Shown in pieces: positions 63,914 through 64,000 of a stretch of DNA of 64,000 bases (its first letter is position 1; each line of letters starts with the position of its first letter). The stretch is taken from contig NZ_VDGI01000004.1 in the NCBI RefSeq assembly GCF_006861825.1, forward strand, positions 62,294-126,293, in the 5' to 3' direction. The stretch is from Psychrobacillus vulpis. Its GTDB lineage: Bacteria > Bacillota > Bacilli > Bacillales_A > Planococcaceae. The notes beneath the pieces were generated by a model. That model was not told where the DNA came from. It saw nothing but the letters and a program-made list of their open reading frames with translations, and did no database searches. The position numbers and the translations under genes were made by a program.

Positions 63914-64000
63914 ATATGTTCAATATGCCGTAATGGAATTTAGAAGTAAGACGTGTTAACTGCTCAAATCCATATCGTCCAAACATTTCAGATCGAAAAT
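63912..64000 (-). CDS. Partial gene, C-terminal 28 codons only
   Basis: An open frame from the right edge ends at 63912-63914, encoding '...GRYGFEQLTRLTSKFHYGIL' and two more residues. The balance is too short to name. It is convergent with the small membrane protein gene. Confidence 0.5.
   Translation of the reverse strand, partial: FRSEMFGRYGFEQLTRLTSKFHYGILNI

Overview
The window is low-GC, densely coded DNA from an endospore-forming Firmicute of the Bacillaceae/Planococcaceae type. This follows from a complete gerA-type germinant receptor operon (42.3-45.8 kb), many SD-led genes with TTG starts, SigA-type promoters, a SAM-I riboswitch before metA, and two blocks whose gene neighbourhoods resemble Bacillus subtilis: odhA-odhB with yojO/yojN-like genes (26.9-34.8 kb), and deoD/yozE, msrA-msrB, ypmS-ypmR, degV, dfrA, thyA and ypjP (55-63.6 kb). 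A psychrotolerant Psychrobacillus-like genus would fit, but the genus is an inference.

Layout. 1-10.5 kb: a DinB-like gene cut by the left edge, a nested repeat, metA under a SAM-I riboswitch, a chemoreceptor, an HAD nucleotidase, an ABC-F gene behind a short upstream ORF and attenuator, and envelope genes (AI-2E family, LCP). 10.5-18.7 kb: an accessory region with msrA, a MarR/flavoprotein/ArsN1 arsenical cluster, a classical arsR-arsB-arsC operon, a secreted coiled-coil protein behind a c-di-GMP-I-like riboswitch, and the C-terminal stump of a phage/ICE integrase. 18.8-29.9 kb: a YkpA-type ABC-F gene, csp with a switchable leader, acylphosphatase, xpaC-telA, a HisRS of unusual type preceded by a histidine leader peptide and attenuator, and the yojO/yojN pair. 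30-40.9 kb: a 0.6-kb TIR element, odhB-odhA, an ArlRS-like two-component system, a PAS-GGDEF protein, a tRNA-like element before a GNAT gene, and a solitary murG. 41-53 kb: a MATE exporter, the germinant receptor operon, three CAP-domain genes (two from a recent 0.8-kb duplication), a second copy of the TIR element, and a CobW GTPase. 53-64 kb: ctpB, deoD, yozE, a CHASE3 chemoreceptor, msrB-msrA, ypmS, ypmR, degV, dfrA, thyA and ypjP.

How the parts may work together. The regulatory leaders stand out. Five genes are preceded by visible RNA-level switches: SAM-I/metA, upstream ORF plus terminator/ABC-F, c-di-GMP aptamer with start-codon pairing/secreted protein, alternating hairpins/csp, and His-codon leader plus terminator/hisS. 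The arsenic region appears to hold two regulons. One is ArsR-controlled arsB-arsC. The other is MarR-controlled: a TTGCA-N3-TGCAA palindrome overlaps the -35 region of marR, of the divergent arsN1 and of the flavoprotein gene, and both the regulator and the flavoprotein carry vicinal cysteine pairs.

Non-coding repeats form two classes: GC-rich palindromic elements sitting in locus-specific inverted arms, some invaded by GGCCACTGAAAAA-ended MITE-like elements; and a 0.5-0.63-kb element with imperfect CAG...GACAATT ends, both copies of which are flanked by duplicated locus-specific hairpins.
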